Assembly: GCA_013400155.1 (NCBI GenBank)
Contig: VXBM01001076.1
Location: forward strand, 137,104 to 201,103
Length of the DNA stretch: 64,000 nucleotides
Reading direction: 5' to 3'
Source of the DNA: Helopsaltes ochotensis
Lineage: Eukaryota; Chordata; Aves; Passeriformes; Locustellidae
Positions 1 to 12,011 of the stretch are shown piece after piece; position 1 is the first letter of the stretch; each line of letters opens with the position of its first letter. Under the pieces are notes generated by a model. The model was given only the letters and a program-made list of their open reading frames with translations. It searched no databases and had not been told where the DNA came from. The translations under genes were made by a program, and so were the position numbers.

Positions 1-1248
1 GAATTCAAGCCCCAGCACACACTCGGCAAAAACCTCAGAGAAAAAAATCCTGTTATTGTTGTTGTAGAGACGAGCCCTTTAAGCGCTGCCCTGGCATCTC
101 CCAGACCACCCTGAAAGTCCGAGCTGTTGCTCTGACAGGCTGAAGTTCCCCCAGCCTTTGCTCAGCCCACGCTCCCTTCTCTGCAGAGGTCAACAGCACC
201 ATTATCAGGGGCCCTTCTGCACCAGGGACATCAGATCTATGTTTATATTATAAAACTTAATTAAGCAAGAAACCAAGTTCACGCTGTTTCTTCACAGAGC
301 AGGATCAGCCCGTGATTAACTGTCTGTTTGCTGTTGCATAATTCCATTTTCTCTGAGGCCATTTCGTCCAGGGTCTGGTGACTGCTCCCACCGTTTGAAA
401 TTCATTGTGCTTTGGGAGCTCCTGATAATTGTTCCTGGAGCAAGCTACTGATGGCTCCTTAGGAAAAGTCACACCAAGTTCCACAGCGCTCTCTACATTT
501 AAATCAGCTGGATTAATGAAGGAAAATTACATTAGAAAACTTTAGCGCATCTGTTCCTAACATAACCACAGAAATACATTTCTATGCTGGAAAAAGCCAT
601 GTAAATTCAGGCAGCCCAGCTGAACCCTGTCCCTTCCCTTCACTCCCCGATTTCGGAGATGAAGTGCCTACAGGAGAGGTTTTCTGGGGTTTGTACCCTG
701 TACGCTTGCAAGATTTCATCTGGCATGAATAAACCCATTCTATAAAGAGTATGAAAGCGGTAGTTTCTTCTCTGTGCAGCGCAGAGGTATCACACTGCAC
801 CCTCAGTTGTGTCAGCTCCTCTCTCTGAGCTCAAAGCTGAGCCCTCAGTGTAATTGATGGATTTAGATTAAACCCTCCTTGATTCCCCTGTAGTCCCAAT
901 ATTTTGACAGCACCAACATCTGCAGGAATAGTGGTTTTTATCTGTCTGCAAAGATAGATTCAGTGGATGAGATCTACAAGAGAGCAGAGCTTTCAACACC
1001 TCCTGCAGCCACGTTTCTAAACTCCGTGCACAACCAGTGACCCAAGGAATTAAAATAACGTGGGAACATCACGGGGCAGAGGTGAGGTGCTGCAGGGGGA
1101 CTGGGTTTTGATTTGGTTTTTAAATCATTGCTGCAGCATTTCCCATGAAAACCAGACCATTAAATAGTGTAGAGAGTATTTCAGCTCCTGACCTTTGTCC
1201 TCTGATTCCCTAAGTCAACAAATCAGGTAGCTCCTCCTCTAAGCAAGC
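1..1248. other. Single-copy noncoding DNA, no gene seen
   Basis: No recognisable coding exon, RNA gene or mobile element was found. The only open frame of note is a minus-strand frame of about 70 codons at 582-800, with no recognisable domain. The stretch is moderately AT-rich and ends at an ATT microsatellite. It could be intronic or intergenic. Confidence 0.6.
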
Positions 1249-1254
1249 AGGGAT

Positions 1255-1255
1255 G

Positions 1256-1336
<81 letters not shown>
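1255..1336. repeat. (ATT)n trinucleotide microsatellite
   Basis: About 27 uninterrupted copies of ATT (TAA on the other strand) run for roughly 82 bp. Such a long pure array is expected to be highly length-polymorphic. The tract has no coding potential, because TAA stops occur in one frame of the minus strand and the array gives only homopolymers in the others. Confidence 0.97.
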
Positions 1337-1337
<1 letters not shown>

Positions 1338-3011
1338 TGCAGGATATACATATCATTTAATACATATCCAGAAAATGCTGCACACAGTGCAAATCACACC
1401 ATGAGCTAATAAAAGTCATAGTCCAGTTCTGTGCTTAGATCTCTGCTGTACGAAAGTGCTGTTTATCCTGCTGCAAATACAAAGAAGGGGTTGCTGTGAG
1501 ATGCTCCTGGGGGTGATATTTGAGGGGAATATTCAACCCCCCAGCATCCTGGAGGGCAGGATGGAGGGGAGGCAGGGCCTGGCTGGATGTGCCAGCAGCA
1601 GCAGGGAATAGCTGCTGATTTCTGTGAAGAACTGACTGGTGATTAATCAAACCTGGTCCTGTCTCTCATGCTGGGCTGCCTTCTCTAAAAACAGCTCCTG
1701 GGGAGTAGCATCACCTAGGAGCTGCCAGAAGGGATGGCCAAGAGGAACTGGACACCTCAGCTGTTTGGTAGCAGCCAGAAAAGCCTCAGTGAGGAGCAGA
1801 GGAGCTTTTCCAGGAGCACTGAGACAGGGAGGCCCTTCTGTCCGGGCGTTTGCTTCCCTCCCCTTTGTTCCCGGTGCCATGCCCCAAACAAGGCACACAT
1901 TTGCACATCAAGTGATTTCACTGTTTTGGAGCCTTGTTTGCTTTCCCTTCAGGACAACCAGGAGGAGCAGGGCTCGGTGCCGTGCCTGCCCTGGGCAGGG
2001 ATTTTCCGTTCTGTGCATCCATCAGCACCTCCTGTCGCCACTGCTGTCCCACACTCACACAGGTCGGGCTTTGGAGCTGCCTGCCCGGGCCGTCCCTCCC
2101 CTCTGGGTGTGGATGAGAACTTCATCACTTATCTCTTCCCCTCCCAGTCCACCAGATTCCATTCCCAGCACATCACTGCACCCACCCCGAGCTCAACTCC
2201 CCGCACTAACTTATTTGCTGATTTTTTTTCCCCCTCCCTGGAAGCCTTTACGGGCTCTGCCCTGCTTGCAAGACCCCACAGCAGCTCTCCCTCTCTGCAG
2301 CCCTGGCTGTCTGGACCCGTGTAACACAAGCCCTGCAGTCCTCCCAGCTCGCAACTGGAAGGTGCAAAGAGAAGTTTCTGCCTCCTCCCAACACTTCTCC
2401 CCACTTCAGGACAGGTTTTTTCCAAACCCAGCATCACTACTGACCATGCTAGGAGCCTTGGACCTGCACGTTGCTGCCTGTAAAACAGGGAAAGCGACTC
2501 TCAGCTTCGCAGAACATTTTGCATCTCTTCTAGGAGGAAATCTTCAACTCCAACAGGCACAACCACTGATTCAGAGACGATGCTGTGGCTTTGGGGAGCT
2601 GAGCATAGCTGAAGAGGGGTCCCCCTGAACTGCAGGGTCAGCAGAAAGGCTCTGCTCAGCTGCAGGGGAGCTGCAGGTGCTGATGCAGGAGGGTTTTGCA
2701 CCAAGGCAGCCTGGAACACCAGGACAGACACACAGCTTTGCTTCTGCTGACTGGACACAGGAGCAGGGAGCTGCTGCAGGGCAGGGAAAACAACTGGAAG
2801 AATCAGTATCACAGAAAAGCTGGGAAAAAAGATCACCAAGTTCATCAAAGCCCTCAACTTGGCCACTGCCAGGCACACACCACCCATTCTAGGGACAGTA
2901 ATGGGATTCTCCCAATGGTTTGGGGTCCTAAGGGAGCCCAGAGCAATGGAGAGCAGTGAGAAACCCCTGAACACCCAAGCTGGGGGGTGGGGAGGGAAGA
3001 AGAGGCAGAAG
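1337..3011. other. Single-copy noncoding DNA, no gene recognised
   Basis: This GC-moderate stretch contains several mutually overlapping open frames, the longest about 329 codons on the plus strand at 1639-2628. They overlap frames on the other strand, are rich in Ser, Pro, Leu and Cys, and show no domain or splice-bounded structure. That pattern is typical of CpG-poor, CA/TG-rich vertebrate noncoding DNA. No RNA gene or repeat family was recognised here. Confidence 0.55.
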
Positions 3012-3260
3012 AGAATCACAGAATCATTTCGGTTGGAAAAGCCCTCGCAGATCATGAAGTCCAACCACTCCTCAGCACTCAAGGCCACCACTCATCCACG
3101 TCCCCAAGTGCCACATCCACACATCTTCTACCTCCCTCCAGGGATGGGGACCCCCTGCTGCCCTGGCAGCCTGTTCACAATGCGTGACCAACCCTTCAGT
3201 GAAGGAATTTTTCCTGATATCCAACCTAAAACCTCCCCTGGCACAGCTTGAGGCCATTTC
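3012..3260 (-). mobile_element. CR1 LINE fragment, 3' end
   Basis: The left edge carries the complement of the CR1 terminus (AGAATCACAGAATCAT) followed by the family's signature blocks: a TTGGAAAAG..CTC block, a GATCATGAAGTCCAACC block, and at the far side CTTCAGTGAAGGAATTTTTCC and CCTCCCCTGGCACAGCTTGAGG. The element lies on the minus strand with its 3' end at about 3012 and is 5' truncated near 3260, as nearly all CR1 copies are. It holds only untranslated-region sequence and no reverse transcriptase. Divergence from the family pattern suggests an old insertion. Confidence 0.93.
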
Positions 3261-4837
3261 TGAGGAACGGGAGGCTTTTCATCTGTTTTCTAATTTTCAC
3301 ACTGGAAACAAAGCTGCTGCAAGGCAAAGACACCACAAGGGACATAAATCACTCTAAGTATTTAAAAATGCTGGAGCTGAGGTTCCTTTACAAGTTGTAG
3401 GTGGTGTGTTACTTTTAAATGCTATTAATAGAAAGGCAGGGCTTAATTGGGAGTCTCACACTGCATCACTCTCCCCGCTCTGGAGATCCATTCCTGCTTG
3501 GCAGCAGAGCCTGCAGGATGATAAGCTGAGAGCTGGGCGGGTACAAGGAGGGAGAGGAGCCAGAGAAAAGCAGCAGCCAGGGCGAGGGGTCTGATTTGGT
3601 TTTGGATTAAGCTGCGTGCCCTGGGGGGCTGCAGCCCCTCGCCCACGGTGCGTGAGGTGATCTGAGCGCTTAGGCCCGGCCCAGGTGAGCTCAGCTCAAC
3701 ATCCCTGCCCCGGGGAACCTGCCCTGCTGCAGCCCCCAAGGGTGAGGAACACAATTTCCCTGTTTTTCTGAAGTTTTCTGCCACAAGGAAATGGTCCCAG
3801 AGCAGGATCTGACGGCATTTCTGTCCTGATCTACGTTACATTTGTAGGTCATTTGACAAAAGGAAAATGTGCCTGCTGGAGCCAGCCTGGTTTGGGTTGT
3901 CAGTGCAGTCCCAGACCTATTTTTAACTTAGGTAGCATTCCCTTTATACAACAGCTATTACCAATTAAGGATTGCCAGGAGTCAGTACAAATGGCTGGAG
4001 TTTAAATTTTTATCTGAAAAAGCATTCTGGCTTTTTGGACAACTTGGGGCATCTTTAAACCTTCAACCTGCAAGAAGGCAACGTTTGGACTTAGGAGGTT
4101 TAAATAAAATAGAATATATTTTTATAAAATATCTTCACCACATGTTTTCTTCCCAGCCTTTCCTGCATTCTCTTCCATTCCCTTTGAAACCTCCTCTGCT
4201 GCTTTTTTCCACCAACATTCCCGAGGAAATGCAAAGCCCAGCGTTTCCTGGGAGCTGACAGCAGCCAGTCCTGCTGGGGAGCAGAGCCAGCCTGCACTTG
4301 GCATCTTGATAAAGGGCATCATCTCCCCTCAGCCCCAAAAGGCTGCAGAGTTTGGGATCCCTGGCACGGCCCCTCCAGCACCCTTCAGGCTGCAGCTTCT
4401 GAGACACTCCTGGGATGTCTCCAGGCCACCACGGGCTCCCCGGGCTGTGATTCAGTGTTGGACAAGGATCAAAGGGAACTCAGAAAGCTTCCAATTCCCC
4501 TCGGCAGGGCACGGAGCCAGAGGCACAATTAAAATGGGACTGCTCCGGGGGCTGCCCATCAGCTGCATCCAAACACAGGAGAGACCGAGGAGGGAAAGAA
4601 AAACCTGGCAAACTCCAGGGAGGCAGCTAAAGGGCAGGAACCCCCAGCACAGGCTCCCCAGCTCCGAAAAACCCCGGCATCAGCCTCCAAAGCTGTCTGT
4701 GGAAGGTTAAAATCTGTGCAAGAGTGAGGAAGGGAGAACCTGAGGGCTCACAGATGGTTCCTGGGTGAGAGGGGAAGGGGGTGGAGAAGTGGAAAGTTTT
4801 AGGAAGCCTGGGGAATTGATGTCATGAAGACTGCAGG
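3261..4837. other. Single-copy noncoding DNA
   Basis: No gene was recognised. A purine-rich drift begins near 4720 and leads into the minisatellite that follows. Short open frames on both strands overlap and have no recognisable protein features. A run of AT-rich sequence at 3840-4130 resembles ordinary intronic DNA. Confidence 0.55.
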
Positions 4838-5182
4838 AAGGCAGGAGAAAGGTAGGAAAAGGCAGGGGAAAAGGTGGAGAAAGGCAGGAGAAAGGTGGGA
4901 AATGCTGGGAAAAGGCAGAGGAAAGGCAGAGGAAAGGTGGAGAAAGGCAGGGAGGGAAAAGGTAGGGGAGTGTTAGGGGAAAGGTGGGAAAAGGCAGGGG
5001 AAAGGGAGGGGAAAGGGCAGGGGAAAAGGGAAAGAAAAGGGAGGGAAAAGGAAAAGGCAGGGGAAAAGGCAGGGGAAAAGGCAGGGGAAAAGGCAGGGGA
5101 AAAGGCAGGGGAAAAGGCAGGGGAAAAGGCAGGGGAAAAGGCAGGGGAAAAGGCAGGGGAAAAGGCAGGGGAAAAGGCAGGA
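4838..5182 (+). repeat. Purine-only G-rich minisatellite, 12-bp unit
   Basis: The last 130 bp or so (about 5052-5182) consist of about 11 near-perfect copies of the 12-mer GGGGAAAAGGCA. They are preceded from about 4838 by degenerate versions with units of 10 to 22 bp. The plus strand is almost entirely purine, broken by one C per unit. GGGG runs every 12 bp could support G-quadruplexes, and the mirror-like purine tract could support triplex DNA; both are inferences. Repetitive open frames across it (GEKA, GKGR or FSPA repeats) are products of the repeat, not genes. Confidence 0.95.
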
Positions 5183-8098
5183 ACACACACCCCCAAGAAG
5201 TGCCAGGTGTGAAAGCCAGTTGAACCCAGCTGCAGCTCTGGGAGGGGCATCCCAGGCAGCAGAGGGGTGCAGGGTTGGGCTCAGCCGTGCCCAAATCCCC
5301 CCCTGCACCCCTCGGTGAAGCCAGGGGTGAGGCAGGCAAAGCAGAGGAGTGAATTTCAGCGTGTGAGCAATGAACACCCGCACAAAGACTCCTTCAGCCA
5401 CCGAGAACCATCAGTGGCATCACAAGGAAGGCTTCCACCAGCTCAGCAGGCATTTGGTGTATTTTCTTTTTAAATTTCTCAGCTGGGAATCACTTCCCTG
5501 AGCACAGAGAAACCCTCTGATGGCTTTTAAGGCTTTTTTTTTTGCTGCTCCGGGTATTTATTCGAGGGTTTGCTCCCAACCATTTCTGTGCTGTTTGCAG
5601 GCTGTGCTGGCAGAGGGGGTGGGTTTGGGAGGTGGGGGAAGCTCTCAGCTGCTCTGCAGCTGCAGCAGCCTGGCCAGAGCATCCTCCCGAGAGGGAGCTG
5701 CTCCGCAGGCACATGACTCAGCCCTGCTCTGGATGAAGTCACTGTCAAGTGAAAGCAAACTCTATTTGTTGCCACCAACATATATGGTGAACTCCAAAGG
5801 CAAGTTCAAGGCAAAGCTCCAGGGACTCTCCCCACCCACCCTGCTCTCCCTCTGTTCGAGATGCTGCAAAGGAGCTCAGTTTAAACCACAGCAGGGAGAT
5901 AACACAAACCCGCTGACATCCCTGTCCAAAGGCAGTTCCCTGCCCTCAGCAACCAGAACCTCAAGGATTTTTGCCCTTACTCCCTGTTCCTGAGGTTTGT
6001 AATTAGCAGCCATCACCTCCACGAACAGGGGACTACAGGACTGCATGCAACTTCATCCGCCTTTATTACATCTGTTTTAAAATCATTAATTTAATTATGT
6101 AATGACACGTGACCAGGGAGTTCTTTACACCTTTTTTTTTTACCCTTCAAGGGAGCAGCAGCACTGCTGTGTGCCACTTACCCAACACGTCTGAAGGCAC
6201 CTCACAGCGCCCCAGAGCAGAGCCCACGCTGGCAGCACCAGGAACGAGGAACAAAGCCTCTCAAAGCACGTTCTTTTTAACAAAGAGTTAACCTAAAGGA
6301 CAGCCCTGACATAGATCATTTCCAGCCAGTGTGCTGTCTTTGAAACAGCGTCTAAATTAAGGCTGGCAATTCCTTTCATGGCTTCAAATGCTCCACGCTT
6401 TTCTAGGATAAGGGAGTGGGGGAGAGGATGAGCACAGAGCTGCAGGTGCAATATCAGAGTGGCTTTAAGGAGCTTCTGCCACTCTCGGACTCTGATATTC
6501 CAGGGTGGCAGCAATAAGCTGCTCCTAACAAGCCAATTCATGAAAGCGTTCTCATTTTTAATCAGCCCCGAAACATCCTCACAGGAATGAACCATACACC
6601 AAAGTACAGACCTCTTCTGCCCAGAGATGGGCTCAAGCACATCATTCGACCTGTCCCGAAGCACGGGGCTGGAACTGTGAGTCCCAGCCGAAGGGTGGCA
6701 CAAACAATTCCAGCTAATCCCTGGCTTCAAAGAGCCAGCCACCTCTCACTTTGCTTATTCCACTGGGGTGGCTCCTTACAAATGGCCCTAATTGTTCTGC
6801 AAGGGACTCGTGCCTCCTTTAGAGAGAGCAAACTGATGAAAGAAACATTGAAGATGACAAGGAACGATTTAAAAAACGCTTTTGTTTGCCAAACAGGGCG
6901 TTCCAATAGAACAGCCTTCGCAAACTTGGCGCTTGCTTTATGTTCTCTTGAAATTCTCCTGATTTTGAAATTTAGCCAGAAGAGAGGAGACATTCTGGAA
7001 GGGGAAAATCTGCGGATTACAGCTGCCCTCGGTGCCAGTCACACATTTCCTCACCTTCTGCTTGATCTTTAATGCAATGCTAATGGTAACAATTTCTTGC
7101 CTGGGCTATTACCCACCAGCTGGCAGCGGCGCAGCACGAAGCTTTGCCCCCTGGCGAAGGAAAAGCTTCACTTTCACATGCTAAACCTGCAGTCACACGG
7201 GCTTATAATAATCCTGGAAGTAAAGCGTGAGACGAGACGTTCATCCTGCAAAGCCCACAGAAACCTGGCAGTGATTTGCTCATCTTACACTTTAATCTGC
7301 CACAGAAACACATCCCAGCACCCTCAGGGTTTGCACTGAGAGGGTACCAAAGGCAGCCCTCAAGTGAGGGGTTCTGACCAAAATGCACTCGGTGTTATTG
7401 AAATCTCATTTTTAATCAATCGCTGAATTACCAAACATTTCTTGGAGCAGGTTTCTACCCCAGCCCCCTCCCCCAGTTTCCTTTATGCAATTTGCATCAA
7501 TTGGATAAATCAGGCTGCTGGTTTATAAACACATTGCTGGAGGCATCGGCACTCTTGCCTTGCACTAACTTTGTTTTGTGAATACACGTGGGATGGGCAG
7601 AGCCCTGGTCACTGCAGGTGCCTCCAAATTCAAGGACTGCAAGTGTGGTTGGTGGATTTCCCCCCATCTCCCCTTCCCCTGGCTGTGTAGAGAGAACAAA
7701 CTCCAGAGAAGCTCTCTCTCACACTGGTGCCTGCCCTTACCTGCCATGTCTTTAGGAGTGCCACATGCCCAAATTGCTATTTTGGAGCGGGATTTTTTTT
7801 TTTTTTTACCCTGTATACATAAATAAACTTGAAAACCTGTCCTAGTTTTTCTCTCTCCCATCAGCCAGGCTGAGTGTGCCCCAGCTGGCACTGCAGCCCC
7901 AGCCAGGGAGGGGCAAAGGGCTCGTTCTCCTTGTCCTCCACCTCTCCCAGCCCCACACTGGGTCACCACAAACCCCAGCACACCCTGCAGGGAATTCTCT
8001 TCAAGCCCCACGGATTTCACTTCCATGGGAGCGGAGCCCAGAGCAAGATAAAATCGTACCAAAAATCAGAATTGTCCAGGCCAGGCAGCAGAGCCAGG
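5183..8098. other. Single-copy noncoding DNA
   Basis: No gene was recognised in this stretch. At 6060-6110 there is an AT-rich run with TTAATTTAATTATG and TGACACGTGAC, a combination of homeodomain and E-box/CACGTG motifs that often marks conserved noncoding DNA. A short T-run lies at 7793-7807. Open frames such as the minus-strand 149-codon one at 6293-6742 have no domain and no clear splice boundaries. Confidence 0.5.
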
Positions 8099-8480
8099 AT
8101 CACTGAACTATTAAAGATTGGAGAAGCCCTCAAAGATCATCGAGTCCAACCATTCCCCCAGCACTGCCAAGGCCAGCCCTGCCCCGTGTCCCCAAGTGCC
8201 ACATCCCTGGGTTTTCTGAGCATTCCCAGCCACGGGGACTCCATCACTGCCCTGTTCCAGTGCTCGATGACTCCTTCCATGAAGAAATTGTTCCCAGTAT
8301 CCCCCCTGAGCCTCCCCTGGCCCAGCCTGAGGCTGTTCCTTGTCCTGTCGCTGTTCCCTGGGAGCAGAGCCCCATCAGGGAGTTGTGCAGAGCCAGGAGG
8401 TCCCCCCTGATCCCCCTTTTTCTCCAGGCTGAGCCCCTTCCCAGCTCCGTCAGCCTCTCCTGAGGCTCCAGCCCCGTCTC
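8099..8480 (-). mobile_element. CR1 LINE fragment
   Basis: The copy starts near 8099 with a GAACTATTAAAGATTGGAGAAG-type terminus and the diagnostic GATCATCGAGTCCAACCATT block. It continues through CAGCACTGCCAAGGCCA, CCCAAGTGCCACATCC, GAAGAAATTGTTCCCA and the upstream part with GTTGTGCAGAGCCAGGAGG and TTTCTCCAGGCTGAGCCCC. It is on the minus strand, 3' end at left, about 380 bp, 5' truncated, and contains no coding domain. It reaches further upstream than most copies in this window. Confidence 0.95.
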
Positions 8481-9839
8481 CACCTCCCTTCCCTTCTCCG
8501 GACACGAACCACAAGAACTCCTTGAATATTAAAACTGGAAAACACAGCGGGACATCCCCCCATGGAGCAGCAAGTCACAGCTTCCAAAGCCACCATGAAC
8601 ATTTTCCACAGCTCTGAGAACTGGCTGCAACAGAAAATCAGAGCCAGGCAGTGCACAGAAGGGAAAGAGCACAGTCACTCCATGGAAATGTTACCCAAGT
8701 CCTGTTTTGGTTATCTGGTACCTCATTTTATACATAAAAATAACAAATATATACACGGGGCACACACAGAACCTCCCCACTGCTCCTGGGTTCTTTTCCA
8801 AGAGCATTTTAAACAATTTACAATCGCTAATAAAAAGTAATTGAGAGTCTCCAGAAAGTTTTTTTTCTCTTTCTTTTTCAGACTAACTTCCTTGCATTTA
8901 AGGTTTGTTACTCTGCAGCACCTGCTTTTCACACTTGTTTGTGCTTTAACCGAGAAATTATTTTGTTTCAAACACGAGGAAGTCGTAACTTTCCTTCAAT
9001 TTTCTTTTCTTCCCAAAAAAGATGAGAACAAAGTGCCTCTGTGTGACACTGAAGTGCTTAAGGCCTGGTTTTAGGGCTGCTCACGCAGACAGAAGACTCA
9101 AGCACATCCAGGTTTTGATGGCAAGTAAATTAATTCTCTGGAAGGAAATAAATGGGCAGCCCTATTGCAAGGGTTTCCATTAGGAGATGTAGAATAACTC
9201 CCCAGCAATTCATTTGCCACAAAGCTGGGATTTTGCCAGGAATCCAAGACAGAAAGCTCGAGTTTAGTATTTATTTGTGTCAAAACAGTCTGGCTACATT
9301 TCTATTGTTTTATATGGGTTCTCAGCAAGGAAAACATCACAATGGGCTGGGACTAGGTTGGGAATTTTTTTTGGCTTGGCAGTGGAAATCTGTGAAAAGC
9401 TGCAAGGAGAGGAGAATAAAGCTATCTTTTGAAACTTCCCAAGCCCATGGTCACAGATGAGGGTCCCGTGTTGCACCCCTGAAACCCTGAAAAAGACTGG
9501 AACAGTTCCCTTTTCCAGCCTTCAGCGGCTGCATGAAAAATCCAACTGCAATTAGCATTTAGCACAAAGCACTTTCTGTAGGCTGACAATAGGTAGCCAG
9601 GGCAGAAAGTGTACGTAACAAGAACGGAATCCTGGTTTAGAGAATCGCACAGAGAAGGGATCCCCACCTTCCCCCCCCCAGCAAATTCAAACCCGGCCAA
9701 TCCTCCCTCTGCCCAGCAGCGTAAATCAAGAGCAAGGGAAGCGAAGTTTGGATTAAAAAGCATCGGGGCTAAGTTCAGGGACGTGCTAAATGGAACTGCT
9801 TATTTTGCTGTTCCATTAAATAGGCAAGCTGAATGCATC
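8481..9839. other. Single-copy noncoding DNA
   Basis: This is AT-rich unique sequence with no recognised gene. Short T and A runs (8862-8880, 9365-9375) and several short overlapping open frames are present. None shows a domain or convincing splice sites. It leads into the more GC-rich block that follows. Confidence 0.5.
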
Positions 9840-10239
9840 TGACAGCCAGCGCTGCTCTTTAGGGTCACCATTCCCCATCCATCACTGAAGCCGGGTGCCG
9901 GACCTGCCCGAGTGAAGCGCCCGCTGCTCTCAATGACTGCGTGCTGGGAGGGAGAGGAAAGATGAACTCTTATCTTGCTAAATATCTCGGGGAAAGAAAG
10001 GGTCTGACATAAATTCCCAGGCCATTTCAGTGAAAGCTGCCGGGGTTGTGGGCAGTGCGGACACTACAGAGTGCCTAAGGATGGAACGGCAGGGCAGGAA
10101 AAGTCCCGAGTCTTAGGTGATGTGACCTAAAGCAGAGGTTAAAACCACACAGCGCCTTCACCTTGGCATCTGCACGCACAGAGACAAGGGCGGCTGATAA
10201 TTAGCGCAATTAACAACGGACAAACAAACAAAGCAAGCA
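9840..10239. promoter_or_regulatory. Candidate conserved flank of a CpG-rich promoter block
   Basis: This interval lies beside the CpG-rich block and contains homeodomain-type cores close together (GATAATTAGCG and CAATTAAC near 10196-10213), a CTTATCTTG GATA-type site near 9968, and an even base composition typical of conserved vertebrate noncoding DNA. On the minus strand it holds a good splice acceptor (intron end at 10170). Regulatory function is inferred from motif density and position only. Confidence 0.35.
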
Positions 10240-10370
10240 GCTTTTACAACCTTTGTCCCAAGTTCTCACTAATTGCCTGCCGCTCCCTCCTCCCGGGGAG
10301 CAGAAGAGGCAGGAAAAGCCCTGGTGGCATCATGTGCTGGGGGAGCAGCGCCGAGCGAACGCTCTCTTAC
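10170..10370 (-). other. Candidate 201-bp minus-strand intron
   Basis: Read on the minus strand, the sequence CTATAAAAG is followed at 10370 by GTAAGAGAG, a strong donor. It is answered at 10171-10170 by a pyrimidine-rich acceptor ending TGTGCGTGCAG. The predicted intron is 201 bp, and the upstream exon would begin in the CpG-rich block. No open frame of note crosses the junction, so the transcript, if real, would be untranslated leader or noncoding RNA. This is a splice-signal inference with no transcript support. Confidence 0.25.
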
Positions 10371-11195
10371 CTTTTATAGAAACCATGGAGAGGCTGCAGA
10401 CATAAAAACTGCCAGTAATCCAAGCAGAAGGCCTTCAACTTCAGCATCTTCCAGCCCTCCTGCCGCCGCGGCCGGGCTCGGCGGCCGCCTTTCAGCGACG
10501 CAGGACTTCTGTGTCAGGCTGTGAATGGCTGGAAGGCGGTGCGGCAGCCGGCTGTCCCCGCATCCCGGGGCCGGCCGTGGGATTGCACCTGCAGCCCCCC
10601 CGGCCCGGCCGCGACAAAGGCAAGGGGCAGGAGCACAAAGGATTCGCGTTTTGAGCCCCGTTTGTCTCTGCCGAATTTCCTACCGGGATGCCTGCTATCA
10701 CACAGAAATCCTCCCGGCTGCTTTAGGCCCTTCTGAAAGCCCCCCTGGACGAACAGCGTGGGTGAATTCCAGCTGCGGGCTTTGATGGAGCCTTGGAAAG
10801 CATCCTTAGAGCTGCCAGAAGTTGGGAAAATGCAGGCAATTATCGCGCCGGGCTCTGACACCGGTGCCCGGTACCCGGAGCAGAGCTGTGATCTCAGCAC
10901 GCGGGGCTGCAGGCGTTTGCCCTTTTCCCTTTTTTTTCCTCCCCCCTTCCCGGTTAATCAGCTCCTCCTGTACCAGCACATCAGCTCCATTGTCTGCGGC
11001 ACCTCGGGAACGGGGGCTTCTCCTCGGGGGAGGGGAAAGGAGCGGAAAAAAAAAGGGAAAAGGGAGTAGAAAAAAAAGAAGAAGAAAGAAAGAAGGCAGG
11101 CAAGCGCTCACTCAGACCCTCCCGCTCACACGGCAGATTGTGCTTATCTGCTTCCCACCGCGCTTTGCCAGCGAGCGCAGGGGGAGCGTGAACCA
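10240..11195. promoter_or_regulatory. CpG-rich block, probable promoter, cut by gap
   Basis: CpG density rises sharply, most strongly at 10455-10620, where CGCCGCGGCC, CGGCGGCCGCC and GGCCCGGCCGCG occur within about 160 bp. CpG stays high in places to 11180. Unmethylated CpG-rich blocks of this kind usually mark promoters of housekeeping or developmental genes. The block runs into 765 unresolved bases, so a first exon may be missing from the assembly. No start codon with a recognisable protein was seen on either strand. Purine-rich runs at 11030-11100 (GGAAAAAAAAAGGG and GAAGAAGAAAGAAAG) may have helped break the assembly. Confidence 0.55.
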
Positions 11196-11960
11196 NNNNN
11201 NNNNNNNNNNNNNNNNNNNNNNNNNNNNNNNNNNNNNNNNNNNNNNNNNNNNNNNNNNNNNNNNNNNNNNNNNNNNNNNNNNNNNNNNNNNNNNNNNNNN
11301 NNNNNNNNNNNNNNNNNNNNNNNNNNNNNNNNNNNNNNNNNNNNNNNNNNNNNNNNNNNNNNNNNNNNNNNNNNNNNNNNNNNNNNNNNNNNNNNNNNNN
11401 NNNNNNNNNNNNNNNNNNNNNNNNNNNNNNNNNNNNNNNNNNNNNNNNNNNNNNNNNNNNNNNNNNNNNNNNNNNNNNNNNNNNNNNNNNNNNNNNNNNN
11501 NNNNNNNNNNNNNNNNNNNNNNNNNNNNNNNNNNNNNNNNNNNNNNNNNNNNNNNNNNNNNNNNNNNNNNNNNNNNNNNNNNNNNNNNNNNNNNNNNNNN
11601 NNNNNNNNNNNNNNNNNNNNNNNNNNNNNNNNNNNNNNNNNNNNNNNNNNNNNNNNNNNNNNNNNNNNNNNNNNNNNNNNNNNNNNNNNNNNNNNNNNNN
11701 NNNNNNNNNNNNNNNNNNNNNNNNNNNNNNNNNNNNNNNNNNNNNNNNNNNNNNNNNNNNNNNNNNNNNNNNNNNNNNNNNNNNNNNNNNNNNNNNNNNN
11801 NNNNNNNNNNNNNNNNNNNNNNNNNNNNNNNNNNNNNNNNNNNNNNNNNNNNNNNNNNNNNNNNNNNNNNNNNNNNNNNNNNNNNNNNNNNNNNNNNNNN
11901 NNNNNNNNNNNNNNNNNNNNNNNNNNNNNNNNNNNNNNNNNNNNNNNNNNNNNNNNNNNN
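11196..11960. other. Assembly gap, 765 N
   Basis: There are 765 unresolved bases. The gap lies directly against the CpG-rich block and just before two CR1 fragments. Open frames crossing it are artefacts of reading N as an unknown residue. The true size may differ from 765. Confidence 1.
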
Positions 11961-12011
11961 CTTCCTCTCTATCCCAACGTGAAACGCCAGGGGTGAGAGT
12001 CCTGGAATGGA

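Noticed and set aside
1639..2628. 329-codon plus-strand open frame
   Set aside because: It overlaps open frames on the other strand, has no recognisable domain and is Ser/Pro/Leu-rich. It looks like stop-poor GC-moderate noncoding DNA.
4707..5401. Open frames encoding FPLP, GEKA or GKGR repeats
   Set aside because: They are direct translations of the 12-bp minisatellite, which is a multiple of three and so stays open in several frames.
8107..8514. Frames within the CR1 at 8.1-8.5 kb as a reverse transcriptase remnant
   Set aside because: The copy covers only the 3' untranslated part of CR1, with no polymerase motif.
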